Both the position numbers and the translations under genes were made by a program. Below, piece by piece: positions 7,515 through 16,490 of a stretch of DNA of 41,021 nucleotides. This stretch comes from Deltaproteobacteria bacterium. GTDB taxonomy: Bacteria; Desulfobacterota; Desulfuromonadia; Desulfuromonadales; JAAYDE01. The stretch spans positions 1-41,021 of the forward strand of contig JAFGRU010000070.1 in assembly GCA_016934985.1 (NCBI GenBank). The letters are read 5' to 3'. The notes beneath the pieces are model-generated. The model searched no databases. It was not told the origin of the DNA and worked only from the letters and a program-made list of their open reading frames with translations. The first letter of the stretch is position 1. Each line of letters begins with the position of its first letter.

Positions 7515-9734
7515 TTATTTTTTCCTGTGGGTAATCATCCAGCACTGGTGGATCCTAGGGGTGCGTTGGAAATCGAGGGGAATAGTCTGCTTCGAAACAT
7601 CAATGATGTGCAGTTCCGGGAAAAGTTCCGTTTCCATTTTGAATTTTTTAAAATTATTGGAAAAGATTAGAGTTCCGTCTGGTGCCATAAGGCGGGCGGT
7701 CTGGCGTAAAAGATCAGGGTAGTCCCTCTGAATGTCGAATGAGCCCTTCCGGCTTTTTGAATTGGAGAAGGTCGGAGGGTCGAGAAAAATGAAGTCGAAA
7801 CGGCGGTTTTCATTTTTCAGCCATTCCAGACAATCGGCTTGAATGAAAGAGTGTTTCTCTGAGTTCAGACGATTGAGGTGAAAATTGTTTTCGGCCCACT
7901 CCAGGTAGGTTCGTGAGCTGTCGACACTCAGGGTTTCCTTGGCCCCGCCGGCGGCGGCGCAGACAGAGGCCGTTCCCGTGTAGGCAAAGAGGTTGAGAAA
8001 GGATTTGCCGGCGGCCATATCCCGGATCAGGTGGCGAGTCGGACGGTGGTCGAGAAAGAGTCCGGTGTCAAGATAATCGCTGAAGTTGACCAGAAAGCGC
8101 AAGCCCCCTTCCCGCACCTTGTGAAAATTGTCCTGGTGGTCGAGCTTGGCGTACTGATCCCGGCCTTTCTGTTTTTTTCTGATTTTGAGAAAAATTTTTG
8201 CCGGATCAGTTTCCAAAACGGCGGCCAGTGTGGCAACAATTTCCTGCAGGCGCAGCTGCGCCAGGTCCGGGTTGATGGTGAAAGGTGGCGCATATTCCTG
8301 GATATGGGCCCACTCCTCATAAATATCGATGGCAGCGGCGTACTCGGGAATGTCGGCATCGTAGAGGCGGAAGCAGGTCACGTCTTCTTTCTCCCTCCAG
8401 CGCCGCAAGTTGCGGAGGTTTTTGCGCAGGCGATTGGCGAGCATCTCCGAAATCTCGACCTGCCGCGCCGGTATCTCACTTGGCCAGGGCGTCGTCGAAT
8501 GTTCACCTTTTTTTACAGCCTGGCTTCCGGTCCGGTAATGGTAGAGACGGCATTCGATGGGGCCGTTGAAGAGCCTGCGCTCTTTCTCGGCGTGCAGTCC
8601 CAGCATCTTTTCCAGTTCCGGCGCGGCGGTAAGGACGGCAGCTTTCCAACCGCTGAATTCATGCCTTATCCGGTTTCCTAGAAGCTGGTAGAGCCCCTGG
8701 AGATTTTCCTCCCTGCCCAGGCGCTGTCCATAGGGCGGGTTGGTAATCAGCAAGCCATTGCCCTGCGCTAATGATGGCAGAGTCGTCAGGTTGCGAAGGT
8801 CGGTTTGTTCAAGGCGAATCAAATCCTCGACCCCTGCCTGACGGGCATTGATGCGCGCCCCATTGATGGCTTCCATGCTGTGGTCGTAGCCGAAAATAAG
8901 GGGCCGTTGTCGGATGCCTGTATCCCGTCTCGCTTCGGCTTCCCTGAGCAGTTTTTTCCAGACTGAGGGCTGATGCCCTTTCCAACCGAGAAAACCGAAA
9001 TAGTCGCGCCGCAGGCCGGGTGCTATATCGGCGGCCAGAAGCGCTCCCTCCACGAGAAGGGTGCCGGAGCCGCACATGGGGTCGAGGAGGGTGCCACCTC
9101 GGGCGGCAATGGCGGGCCAGTCGCTGAAAATGAGGATGGCTGCCGCCAGGTTTTCCTTAAGGGGAGCGGGGCCTCCCTCTTCCCGGTAGCTGCGCCGGTG
9201 GAGGCTTGCGCCCGAAAGGTCGAGGCTGACGGTCAGGCGGTTACTTTCCAGGTGCAGATTGATACGGACATCGGGCTTTTCCACGTTTACCGACGGCCGC
9301 ATGCCGAAGTTGTCGCGAAACTGGTCGACGACAGCGTCTTTGGCTTTGAGAGCGGCAAAGTGGGAATGCTTGATGCGGGAGCGGGAAATGTTGCAATCTA
9401 CAGCCAGGGTACCGTCCTTTTCAAGGTGGTCGTTCCAGTCGATTTCGCGAATGCCGGCGTAGAGTTCCTCCGGGTTGCCGGCGGGAAAGGTGCAAAGAGG
9501 AAGAAGCACACGGCTGGCGAGGCGGCTCCAGAGGCAGGCGCGGTAGGCCGTTTCCAGGGTGGCGCTGAAAAAAACGCCTCCTTTCTGGGCCCGGACTTTT
9601 TCGGCACCCAGGGTTTTTACTTCAGCTTCGAGGAGAGGCTCCAGGCCTAGGGCAGCGGTAGCGAAGAAGCGCCGGACTTCAGTATCTTCAGGCCGCACCC
9701 GTTTTCTAATGGCAATTGGCTTTTCAGTGGACAC
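7515..9734 (-). CDS. rlmL: Bifunctional 23S rRNA methyltransferase RlmKL (m7G2069 / m2G2445)
   Basis: A 739-residue fused enzyme, close to the E. coli RlmKL length of 702. The N-terminal half (about 20-400) contains a THUMP RNA-binding region, then a Rossmann methyltransferase with LLDPMCGSGTLLVEGA and the catalytic TNPPYGQRLG motif of N2-guanine methyltransferases (RlmL activity). The C-terminal half (about 430-739) is a second SAM methyltransferase (RlmK) with FLNLFAYTGTASVCAA and DFIFLDPPTFSNS. Both sites appear complete. Its start overlaps the end of the upstream PHP gene by 11 bases, and a small hypothetical gene follows 4 bases after its stop, so three genes form one minus-strand operon. 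Confidence 0.95.
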   Translation of the reverse strand: MSTEKPIAIRKRVRPEDTEVRRFFATAALGLEPLLEAEVKTLGAEKVRAQKGGVFFSATLETAYRACLWSRLASRVLLPLCTFPAGNPEELYAGIREIDWNDHLEKDGTLAVDCNISRSRIKHSHFAALKAKDAVVDQFRDNFGMRPSVNVEKPDVRINLHLESNRLTVSLDLSGASLHRRSYREEGGPAPLKENLAAAILIFSDWPAIAARGGTLLDPMCGSGTLLVEGALLAADIAPGLRRDYFGFLGWKGHQPSVWKKLLREAEARRDTGIRQRPLIFGYDHSMEAINGARINARQAGVEDLIRLEQTDLRNLTTLPSLAQGNGLLITNPPYGQRLGREENLQGLYQLLGNRIRHEFSGWKAAVLTAAPELEKMLGLHAEKERRLFNGPIECRLYHYRTGSQAVKKGEHSTTPWPSEIPARQVEISEMLANRLRKNLRNLRRWREKEDVTCFRLYDADIPEYAAAIDIYEEWAHIQEYAPPFTINPDLAQLRLQEIVATLAAVLETDPAKIFLKIRKKQKGRDQYAKLDHQDNFHKVREGGLRFLVNFSDYLDTGLFLDHRPTRHLIRDMAAGKSFLNLFAYTGTASVCAAAGGAKETLSVDSSRTYLEWAENNFHLNRLNSEKHSFIQADCLEWLKNENRRFDFIFLDPPTFSNSKSRKGSFDIQRDYPDLLRQTARLMAPDGTLIFSNNFKKFKMETELFPELHIIDVSKQTIPLDFQRTPRIHQCWMITHRKK

Positions 9735-10593
9735 GGCTTTCCTTTTTTTGTGCGAGTTGGCGTCGAAGATCTTTCAGACATTGGTAAGGAACTCTGAGGT
9801 TGCCCCATCCGGTTCCAATCATCAGGCCCGATTCGAGGTTGTGGAAATCGGAGCCTCCGGTAACGATCAGCCCATGCCTGCGAGCCAGGGTGATCAATTG
9901 CGCGGTTTCCTCCTGGGTGGAACTGGAGGAATAGGCTTCGAGACCTTCAAGTCCTTCTGGAACGAGGTTTTGACAGAGTTCGTCCAATAATCCCCTGCTT
10001 TTGGTTATTAGATAGGGATGGGCCAGAACCGGCACCCCTCCTGCCTCCAGGACCAGAGAAATGGCTTCCGGAGTGGGCAGGAAACGCTTGGGTTCGTTGC
10101 AGGGGTGAAGATAGCGGCTAAAAGCCTCGCCCATGTCCTTGACATAGCCCAGCCGAACCAGCTCGCCCGCAACATGGGGACGGCCCAGGGCCCCCCGTGT
10201 ACGGTTCCGGATGGTGGCAAAGTCGAGGGGCTTGCGTCCTTCTTCTAACAGTAGCCGGTTGATGTTTTCCATAATCCTGCGGTTGCGCGTAGCGCGGAAG
10301 TCCTGGAATTCCCTGAGGGCCTGCCGCAGGTGCGGATGATGATGATCGAAGCCATAGCCGAGAAGATGAAGGTCCTGGAATTGGCCGAATACGGTAGAGA
10401 GCTCGACACCGGTCAGGATCTCAATCCCGGCACGGTCGGCTGCTGCTATGGCTTCGTCCGTGGCGTCGACGTTGTCATGATCGCAGATTGCGACGGCGGC
10501 CAGGTCGTTTTCGGCGGCCATGCGGATCAGTTCTGTGGGTGAAGATTGCCCATCGGAATAATGGCTGTGCAGGTGAAGATCAACGTATGGCAT
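9724..10593 (-). CDS. PHP-domain metal-dependent phosphoesterase (YciV/TrpH-like; RNase AM family)
   Basis: A 289-residue single-domain PHP protein. Metal-binding motifs are visible: DLHLHSHYSDG (residues 4-14), ICDHDNVDA (about 36-44), GVELS, AHPYL, and the C-terminal GGSDFHN. Members of this family in E. coli (YciV) act as 5'-3' exoribonuclease/phosphatase on 5' ends of small RNAs and 5S/23S rRNA. That fits the overlap with rlmKL, but the exact substrate here is inferred. It is the first gene of the minus-strand group; about 560 bases of non-coding DNA separate it from the divergent ABC ATPase gene. Confidence 0.88.
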   Translation of the reverse strand: MPYVDLHLHSHYSDGQSSPTELIRMAAENDLAAVAICDHDNVDATDEAIAAADRAGIEILTGVELSTVFGQFQDLHLLGYGFDHHHPHLRQALREFQDFRATRNRRIMENINRLLLEEGRKPLDFATIRNRTRGALGRPHVAGELVRLGYVKDMGEAFSRYLHPCNEPKRFLPTPEAISLVLEAGGVPVLAHPYLITKSRGLLDELCQNLVPEGLEGLEAYSSSSTQEETAQLITLARRHGLIVTGGSDFHNLESGLMIGTGWGNLRVPYQCLKDLRRQLAQKKESRVH

Positions 10594-11153
10594 GAAAAAT
10601 TTCCAAAATATTCAGTAACTGCTCAGTTGCCTGGCGGGTGGCACGAAGCCCTTGTGACGAAAAGTTACAAAAATCATTTACTGCAGATTTGTCCGCCTGG
10701 CTGGTGAAATCGGCGCCTGGGTTCGTTCTGCCGGGACAAAAAGTGATATTCTCACTTTATCATGACTTTCGTCCGCCGGGCAATTGACCTGTTTAGCTCA
10801 AAATGCAAAATTAATCAGCATTTTTCGTTAAAAAAATTAAATGATCCTTAATACTTCTTTTGAGCTCCTTTATAATTGTGGTAATTTTATTTAGTTACCT
10901 TGAAACATGTTTCCCATGTTGAGAATGGCCCAGGAGTCTGTCAGACTTAGGCATGAATCTACTGCGAAAAAGGTAAATCGGTCCATATTTCCCTTTCTCT
11001 CGTTACGATACTCCAAGTTCGACAAACTCCTGGTGCAACCCATTCCCGGGGCGTAACTGTTGCCATCCGGGCGGCAGATGCCCTTTCCATGGGCGACACG
11101 AGGCCATTGATCTGAAATCACCTTACCTGCAGGCGTGGAGAGGGGAGACGTTC
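10594..11153. other. Long divergent intergenic region with a dispersed repeat
   Basis: 560 bases between two divergent operons. The left half, upstream of the PHP gene, is AT-rich and promoter-like near 10800-10900. The right half includes a dispersed repeat at 10953-10992 that has a second copy at 24214-24256. A 76-codon minus-strand frame here lacks a ribosome site and is not called. No RNA gene was recognised. Confidence 0.5.
10953..10992. repeat. Dispersed repeat copy A (about 40 bp)
   Basis: Matches 24214-24256 across about 40 bases with a few changes and one 3-base length difference. The shared core is AAGGTAAATCGG, then tCCATATyTCC, preceded by ATGAATCT. Read on the minus strand both copies begin with an ATG and encode M-x-R-F-T-x-F-x-V, so they may be decayed starts of a shared element. 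Confidence 0.7.
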
Positions 11154-12101
11154 TTGCTTCTCGATGTGCAAAACCTGATAACCTATTTTTTTACCTCGCG
11201 GGGACTGGTCAAAGCGGTGCGGGGCGTCGAGTTTTGCCTCGACAGGGGTGAGACGGTTGCTCTGGTTGGGGAGTCAGGCTGCGGCAAGTCAGTCACGGCC
11301 CTGTCGATTCTGCGGTTGATTTCGCCACCCGGAAGGGTGGTGGAGGGGATCGTCAACTTTCAGGGTGAGGATCTGCGGCGGCTTCCGGCCGAGGAGATTC
11401 GCCGTATAAGAGGCAATCAGATTTCGATGATTTTTCAGGAGCCCATGACCTCTCTCAACCCGGTCCTGACCATCGGGGAACAAATCGGTGAGGTTTTGCG
11501 GGTGCATAAAGGTTTGGACCGGCGGATGTCCCTTGAAAAAGCCGTTGATCTTCTCGACCAGGTAGGTATCCCTGCACCGGAACGCCGGGTCCGTGATTAC
11601 CCCCATCAGCTTTCCGGGGGGATGCGCCAACGGGTCATGATTGCCATGGCTCTGGCCTGCAATCCGCTCCTTTTAATTGCGGATGAGCCGACCACCGCCC
11701 TGGATGTCACTATTCAGGCCCAGATTCTTGCTTTGATGGAGAAACTGAAGCAGGAAATGGGGATGGCAGTCCTGCTTATCACCCATGACCTTGGGGTGGT
11801 GGCGGAAAGTGCCGACCGGGTGGCTATCATGAACTCAGGTCTGATCATGGAGTATGCCGCAACGCAGGATTTATTCGACTCTCCCTGCCATCCCTATACC
11901 AAGGGACTGCTGGGGTCCGTGCCCCGCATCGGGGAGAAGAAAAGGCGTCTCAATCCGGTGGCTGTCAGCAGCCCGGACGGTTTGAAGGGAAAGAAAACAT
12001 TTCTTGACCTCTGTCCGGAGCCCTTTGCCATTCGCAGTGGAACAATTCCCCCCTTGCGGGAGATTACTGCCGGGCATTTTGTGCGTTGCTGGGAAGCATG
12101 A
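11154..12101 (+). CDS. Dipeptide/oligopeptide ABC transporter ATPase, DppD/OppD type
   Basis: A 315-residue ATPase with Walker A GESGCGKS (about 40-47), Q-loop [15 protein letters not shown] signature LSGGMRQRV, Walker [13 protein letters not shown] and switch His LLITHDLG, all intact. It starts with TTG at 11154 after AGGGGAG. The family's C-terminal extension normally carries four Cys that can hold an Fe-S cluster (GC...RCP...C...C); here only the RCP-equivalent (LCP) and final (RCW) Cys remain. The next gene overlaps by 4 bases (ATGA), giving an OppD-OppF-type pair. No permease or binding-protein gene is within the window on either side, so its membrane partner must be elsewhere. Confidence 0.92.
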   Translation: MLLDVQNLITYFFTSRGLVKAVRGVEFCLDRGETVALVGESGCGKSVTALSILRLISPPGRVVEGIVNFQGEDLRRLPAEEIRRIRGNQISMIFQEPMTSLNPVLTIGEQIGEVLRVHKGLDRRMSLEKAVDLLDQVGIPAPERRVRDYPHQLSGGMRQRVMIAMALACNPLLLIADEPTTALDVTIQAQILALMEKLKQEMGMAVLLITHDLGVVAESADRVAIMNSGLIMEYAATQDLFDSPCHPYTKGLLGSVPRIGEKKRRLNPVAVSSPDGLKGKKTFLDLCPEPFAIRSGTIPPLREITAGHFVRCWEA

Positions 12102-13117
12102 ATATGGACACTCTTCTGGAAGTCAGAAACCTGCGAAAAGCTTTTTCCGTAACCTCGGGGCCGCTGGAAGGGAAAAAACTTCGCCTTCAGGCCGTGGATG
12201 GTCTCTCCTTCACCCTGGCTAAGGGAGAAACTCTGGGCGTGGTTGGGGAGTCAGGCTGCGGCAAGTCGACGGCGGCCAAACTCCTGATGCGCCTTTTCGA
12301 CGCTGATGAGGGGGAAGCCCTTTATCAGGGGGTTGATCTTCTCAAGCTTTCCAGGCGGCAGTTGCGGCCTTACCGGCGCAAGATCCAGATGGTTTTCCAG
12401 GATCCTTTTTCCTCCCTCAATCCCCGCATGCGGGTCGGGAACATCATTGGCGAAGCCCTGATCATTCACAAACTTGCCCCGGCTGGAAAAATTCGCTCCA
12501 AGGTAGTTGATCTGCTCGGTACCGTGGGTCTGTCGGAAGAGTATTACGACCGCTTTCCCCATGAGTTTTCCGGTGGTCAGCGACAGCGCATCGGCATTGC
12601 CAGGGCCTTGGCCGTCCAACCGGAGCTGATCATAGCCGACGAGCCGGTATCCGCTCTCGATGTCTCCATTCAGGCGCAGATCGTCAATCTTCTGCAGGAT
12701 ATTCAGGATGAGTTCGGCCTGACCTATATTTTTATTTCGCATGACCTTTCGGTTATTGAGCATATCAGCGACCGCGTAGCGGTCATGTATCTCGGAAAAA
12801 TCGTTGAGACGGCATCTTCCGGGGATCTCTATGGGCGGCCTCATCATCCGTATACGGAAGCTCTGTTAAATGCTCTGCCGGTGCCGCGGCCGGGAGCAAC
12901 CAAAAACCGGCGTATTCTAACCGGAGAGGTGCCGTCGCCCCTGGCCCCGCCTTCGGGTTGTCATTTTCATCCCCGCTGTCCTTATGTGCGGGATATCTGC
13001 CGGACTGAAAGCCCCCTGCTGGAAGAGAAGGCCGCAGGACATCTGGCCGCCTGTCATTTCAGCCGGGAGGTCGGGCGGCATCGGGCCAGCCTGGCGAAGG
13101 AGAGCCGGAAAACATGA
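12098..13117 (+). CDS. Dipeptide/oligopeptide ABC transporter ATPase, DppF/OppF type
   Basis: 339 residues from the ATG at 12098, which overlaps the upstream stop as ATGA; an in-frame ATG at 12086 is less likely. It has Walker [11 protein letters not shown]-loop [14 protein letters not shown], signature [15 protein letters not shown], Walker [15 protein letters not shown] and FISHDLS. The C-terminal oligopeptide-transporter region keeps all four Cys ([23 protein letters not shown]), in contrast to its partner, which lost two. OppD and OppF ATPases form the heterodimer that powers peptide (or nickel) uptake. ptsP follows 18 bases later, so the three genes may be one transcription unit. Confidence 0.93.
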   Translation: MNMDTLLEVRNLRKAFSVTSGPLEGKKLRLQAVDGLSFTLAKGETLGVVGESGCGKSTAAKLLMRLFDADEGEALYQGVDLLKLSRRQLRPYRRKIQMVFQDPFSSLNPRMRVGNIIGEALIIHKLAPAGKIRSKVVDLLGTVGLSEEYYDRFPHEFSGGQRQRIGIARALAVQPELIIADEPVSALDVSIQAQIVNLLQDIQDEFGLTYIFISHDLSVIEHISDRVAVMYLGKIVETASSGDLYGRPHHPYTEALLNALPVPRPGATKNRRILTGEVPSPLAPPSGCHFHPRCPYVRDICRTESPLLEEKAAGHLAACHFSREVGRHRASLAKESRKT

Positions 13118-13135
13118 AAAATCAGGACGAAATTC

Positions 13136-15469
13136 ATGGCCAACAGCTTTAAAAAACGTTTCGGGGTGGCGACCCTCGAGGACATCAGCACCCTGATTCT
13201 TAATTCTCACGATCTCGACGAGACCCTGGATAATATCGTCAAGCTGGTGGCAAAAAGGATGGGGACGGAAGTCTGTTCCATTTATCTGCTCGATGAGTCG
13301 GAAGGCGTTCTTCTCCTCAGGGCCACCAAAGGCCTGGCAAAAAAGGCCGTGGGCATGGTTCACCTCAAAAAGGGGGAGGGTCTGACCGGGCTGGTCCTGG
13401 AAAAACGCCAGGTTCTGACTATTCAAGAGCCTTACAAGGATCCCCGCAACCGCTATTTTGAGGAGACCCGGGAAGAGCAATACCATTCGTTTCTGGGTAT
13501 TCCCCTTTTTGATCGCAAGAAGGCCATTGGCGTTCTTGTCATTCAGACCCGTTCGCCCCGCGAATTTACTCCCGAGGAAATCAGTACCCTTTCGACCATT
13601 GCCTTCCAGGTTTCTTTCATTGTCATTAACGCCCGTCTCCTTGATTCCGTCAATCAGCAGGAGAAACAGGCCGGGGGAAATTCCTTTCAGAGGAGAAAAG
13701 AGGACAGGAGGAGCTCTTCCGCCAGTGAAATCGATGCTCTTCTGACCCACAAAAAGGCCTTCGCCGGTACGGCCATCTACCCCGGCGTGGTATCCGGGCC
13801 CTGCTATATCATGGATGACGCTTACTTCATGACCGAGGCTTTGGAGGATAAACCGCGTGATGTGGACGAAGAACTCCAAAGAATGGAAGAGGCCCTGGAA
13901 CATGTCCGTACCCAGACTCTTTTTCTTGAAAAGCGAGTGGCCGAACGCCTCTCTCAGCAGGATGCCGGCATTTTTCACACCCACCTGATGATTCTGGAGG
14001 ACCGCGCCTTTCTCGATAAATGGAGAGAGGAAATAAGGGCTTGCGGTAGTGCTATCTCCGGAATTCGCAAGGTGGTTCGGAGCTATATTTCCGCCTTCGA
14101 ACGCATGGAAGACCCCTATCTCCGGGAGCGGGCTGCGGACATCAAGGATATCGGCCGGCGCCTTCTGGCTTATCTCAGCGGCGACAACGAAAGGTCTTTG
14201 AGTCCCAAGGAGCCTTCCATACTCCTCTACAATGAAATCCATCCTTCGGATCTGGCCATTCTCGATCTCAAAAACGTGCGGGGCGTCATTGCGGAAGCCG
14301 GTGGGGAAACCAGCCATGCGGCCATTATGGCCAAATCTCTGGGAGTGCCCGTGATTTTTGGCGCCAAAGGCGTGATGGGTGTGGCGGCCAACAATGATTT
14401 CTTGATTCTCGACGCCGATTCGGAATGTGTCCATGTCAATCCCAGCGGCAAGCTTATTTCCCAGTACAAACGTCTGGAGGAAAACAGCAGCCGGGAGATA
14501 ACCCGCCTTGAGGAATGGCGGGACCGTCCTGCGCTGAGCCGCGATGGGGTAAAGGCGACGTTGAGAGCCAACATCGGGCCGGTGAGCGATGTCGATATCG
14601 CCCTGCGCAACGGCGCCGAGGGCGTCGGTCTTTTCCGCACCGAATTTCATTACATGGTCAGCCCCGGCTTCCCCAGCCGTGATGATCAATTTCGCTATTA
14701 CCGCTATGTTGCGGAGAAGTTTTCCGATTCTTCGGTTACTATTCGCACCTTCGATATCGGTGGGGACAAGATTCTGCCCTATTTCCATTGTCCCGAGGAA
14801 AAAAACCCTTTCATGGGCTGGCGTTCCCTGCGGATATCCCTGGACCACCGTGATATTTTTCTGACCCAGATCGAAGCCATTCTCATGGCTTCTGCTTACG
14901 GGCGAATAAAGATCCTTTTTCCCATGGTGTCGGGACTGCAGGATGTTCGGGATTGCAAGGAGGTTATGGAGGAGGCGCGTTCCAGTCTTCTTAAGCAGGG
15001 GATATGCGTGCCTGATTCGGTCGAGATCGGGGCTATGATCGAGATCCCCGCGGTGGTGAAGCTGGCCCGATCTTTGGCTCGCGAGGTCGATTTTTTTTCA
15101 ATCGGTACCAACGACCTGATTCAATACATGCTTGCAGCGGATCGCAATAACACCCTGATCAGGCGTTATTATGACCCTCTTCACCCGGCGGTTTTGCAGG
15201 TGATTCGAGAAATCAGCGATGTAGCCAACCAGGAGGGCGTGGGCGTGTGCCTATGTGGGGAGATGGCTTCCGACCCGCTGAAGTTCTTTTCCCTGTTTGG
15301 TCTCGGTGTCCGGGAGTTTTCCATTCCTGCCCCCTTTATTCCGCGTATCAAGGCTTTCTTAAGTGGTGTTGACGAGGGGTTGGCGATGCAGGTTGGCGAG
15401 CGTATCCTGACTATGGAAAGCAGTCAGGATATACGTGATTATCTCCAGGAGACGATTGCCGCTTTTTGA
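13136..15469 (+). CDS. ptsP: PEP-protein phosphotransferase PtsP (EI-Ntr) with GAF domain
   Basis: A 777-residue enzyme I of the nitrogen PTS. Residues about 15-170 form a GAF sensor domain. The EI part follows after a charged linker (about 180-200). H394 in GGETSHAAIMAKSLGVPV is the phosphorylated His. The PEP-binding barrel shows GVGLFRTEFHYM, DIGGDK, a GTNDLIQYMLAADR segment and the active-site Cys in CLCGEMASDP. It passes phosphate from PEP to NPr and then EIIA-Ntr, tying carbon and nitrogen state and K+ homeostasis together. GAF fused to EI is the usual PtsP architecture. NPr and EIIA-Ntr are not in the window. A strong terminator lies 30 bases past the stop. Confidence 0.95.
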   Translation: MANSFKKRFGVATLEDISTLILNSHDLDETLDNIVKLVAKRMGTEVCSIYLLDESEGVLLLRATKGLAKKAVGMVHLKKGEGLTGLVLEKRQVLTIQEPYKDPRNRYFEETREEQYHSFLGIPLFDRKKAIGVLVIQTRSPREFTPEEISTLSTIAFQVSFIVINARLLDSVNQQEKQAGGNSFQRRKEDRRSSSASEIDALLTHKKAFAGTAIYPGVVSGPCYIMDDAYFMTEALEDKPRDVDEELQRMEEALEHVRTQTLFLEKRVAERLSQQDAGIFHTHLMILEDRAFLDKWREEIRACGSAISGIRKVVRSYISAFERMEDPYLRERAADIKDIGRRLLAYLSGDNERSLSPKEPSILLYNEIHPSDLAILDLKNVRGVIAEAGGETSHAAIMAKSLGVPVIFGAKGVMGVAANNDFLILDADSECVHVNPSGKLISQYKRLEENSSREITRLEEWRDRPALSRDGVKATLRANIGPVSDVDIALRNGAEGVGLFRTEFHYMVSPGFPSRDDQFRYYRYVAEKFSDSSVTIRTFDIGGDKILPYFHCPEEKNPFMGWRSLRISLDHRDIFLTQIEAILMASAYGRIKILFPMVSGLQDVRDCKEVMEEARSSLLKQGICVPDSVEIGAMIEIPAVVKLARSLAREVDFFSIGTNDLIQYMLAADRNNTLIRRYYDPLHPAVLQVIREISDVANQEGVGVCLCGEMASDPLKFFSLFGLGVREFSIPAPFIPRIKAFLSGVDEGLAMQVGERILTMESSQDIRDYLQETIAAF

Positions 15470-15500
15470 AGGGTGCGTCAATAAGAGTTAACGCAAATAG

Positions 15501-15535
15501 AAAAGGGCAGCTTTTGAGAGGCTGCCCTTTTTTTT
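15501..15535. terminator. Bidirectional terminator between ptsP and purC
   Basis: An 11-bp stem, 15501-15511 (AAAAGGGCAGC) with 15521-15531, has a 9-base loop and a T run to 15535. The AAAA in the left arm gives U residues on the minus strand, so it can serve both convergent genes. Confidence 0.92.
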
Positions 15536-15591
15536 CGAAAAATGTTTTTTTTCAGGCCTTTGAGCTTTCTTAATTTAAAATGTCCCCTAAA

Positions 15592-16482
15592 CTAAATTTC
15601 AATGCCGGTAATGCGCCGCAGTGCTTCCCGGTACTTTTCTGAGGTTTTCTGGACGATATCATCCGGCAGAGGCGGTGGTGGGGCGTTTTTGTTCCAGTCG
15701 AGGGTTTCCAGATAATCGCGCAGAAACTGTTTGTCGAAGCTCGGTTGCGGCCGACCGGGCGTATATCCCGCCTGGGGCCAGAACCTTGAGGAGTCGGGGG
15801 TCAGGGCTTCGTCGATCCAGATCAGGGTGCCGTTGTCGACGCCGAATTCGAATTTGGTGTCGGCAATGACAATCCCCTTTTCCGCAGCGAATTTTGCCGC
15901 CTGCCGGTAGATGGCGAGGGTGGTGTCGCGCAAATGGACTGCCAGCTCCTCGCCGCAAAGTTCAATGACGCGGCTGAAGGGGATATTTTCGTCGTGGGCG
16001 CCGATTTCGGCCTTTGTCGAAGGGGTGAAAATCGGTGCGGGAAGCTCCTGGCTTTCCTCCAAACCGGGAGGCAGGGAAACCCCGCAAATGCTTTGATCGC
16101 TGCGGTATTCTTTCCAGCCCGAGCCGGCAAGATAACCCCGCGCGATGCATTCGACAGGCAACGGACGGGTCTTTCTGACCAACATGCTGCGCCCTTCGAG
16201 TTGATCCCTGTAACGATCCGCCGGGGCGGGAAACTTGCTGACGTCGGTGGAGATGATGTGGTGGGGGATGATGGAACTCATGCGTTCGAACCAGAATTTT
16301 GATATCTGGGTCAGAACCACACCCTTGTAGGGGATGCCTTCATCCATGATGACATCAAAGGCGGAGATGCGGTCAGTAGCGACGATAAGAAGGGCGTCAC
16401 CCAACTCGTAGATGTCCCGCACCTTGCCGCGGCTGTGAAGTTTTAGTTCCGGACAGTCCGTATGGGTAATAACCGGTTGCAT
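15592..16482 (-). CDS. purC: Phosphoribosylaminoimidazole-succinocarboxamide synthase (SAICAR synthase)
   Basis: 296 residues from the ATG at 16482. A GTG at 16494, overlapping the upstream stop as GTGA, is a possible alternative start adding MREI. PurC joins CAIR and aspartate with ATP in purine synthesis. Diagnostic segments are [47 protein letters not shown] and IADTKFEFG. The length is that of the long, yeast-like form (about 300) rather than the 237-residue E. coli form. It abuts the ppiD-like gene (8-base gap or 4-base overlap), which makes an unusual foldase-purine pairing in one operon. Confidence 0.95.
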   Translation of the reverse strand: MQPVITHTDCPELKLHSRGKVRDIYELGDALLIVATDRISAFDVIMDEGIPYKGVVLTQISKFWFERMSSIIPHHIISTDVSKFPAPADRYRDQLEGRSMLVRKTRPLPVECIARGYLAGSGWKEYRSDQSICGVSLPPGLEESQELPAPIFTPSTKAEIGAHDENIPFSRVIELCGEELAVHLRDTTLAIYRQAAKFAAEKGIVIADTKFEFGVDNGTLIWIDEALTPDSSRFWPQAGYTPGRPQPSFDKQFLRDYLETLDWNKNAPPPPLPDDIVQKTSEKYREALRRITGIEI

Positions 16483-16490
16483 AATCTCTC

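Noticed and set aside
10891..11121. 76-codon minus-strand frame covering the dispersed repeat
   Set aside because: No ribosome site and only the first residues after an internal ATG resemble the second copy; treated as a repeat, not a gene.
12917..14848. 643-codon open frame on the minus strand across dppF/ptsP
   Set aside because: It is the antisense shadow of ptsP, whose EI motifs are all intact on the plus strand; the frame has no ribosome site or recognisable domain.
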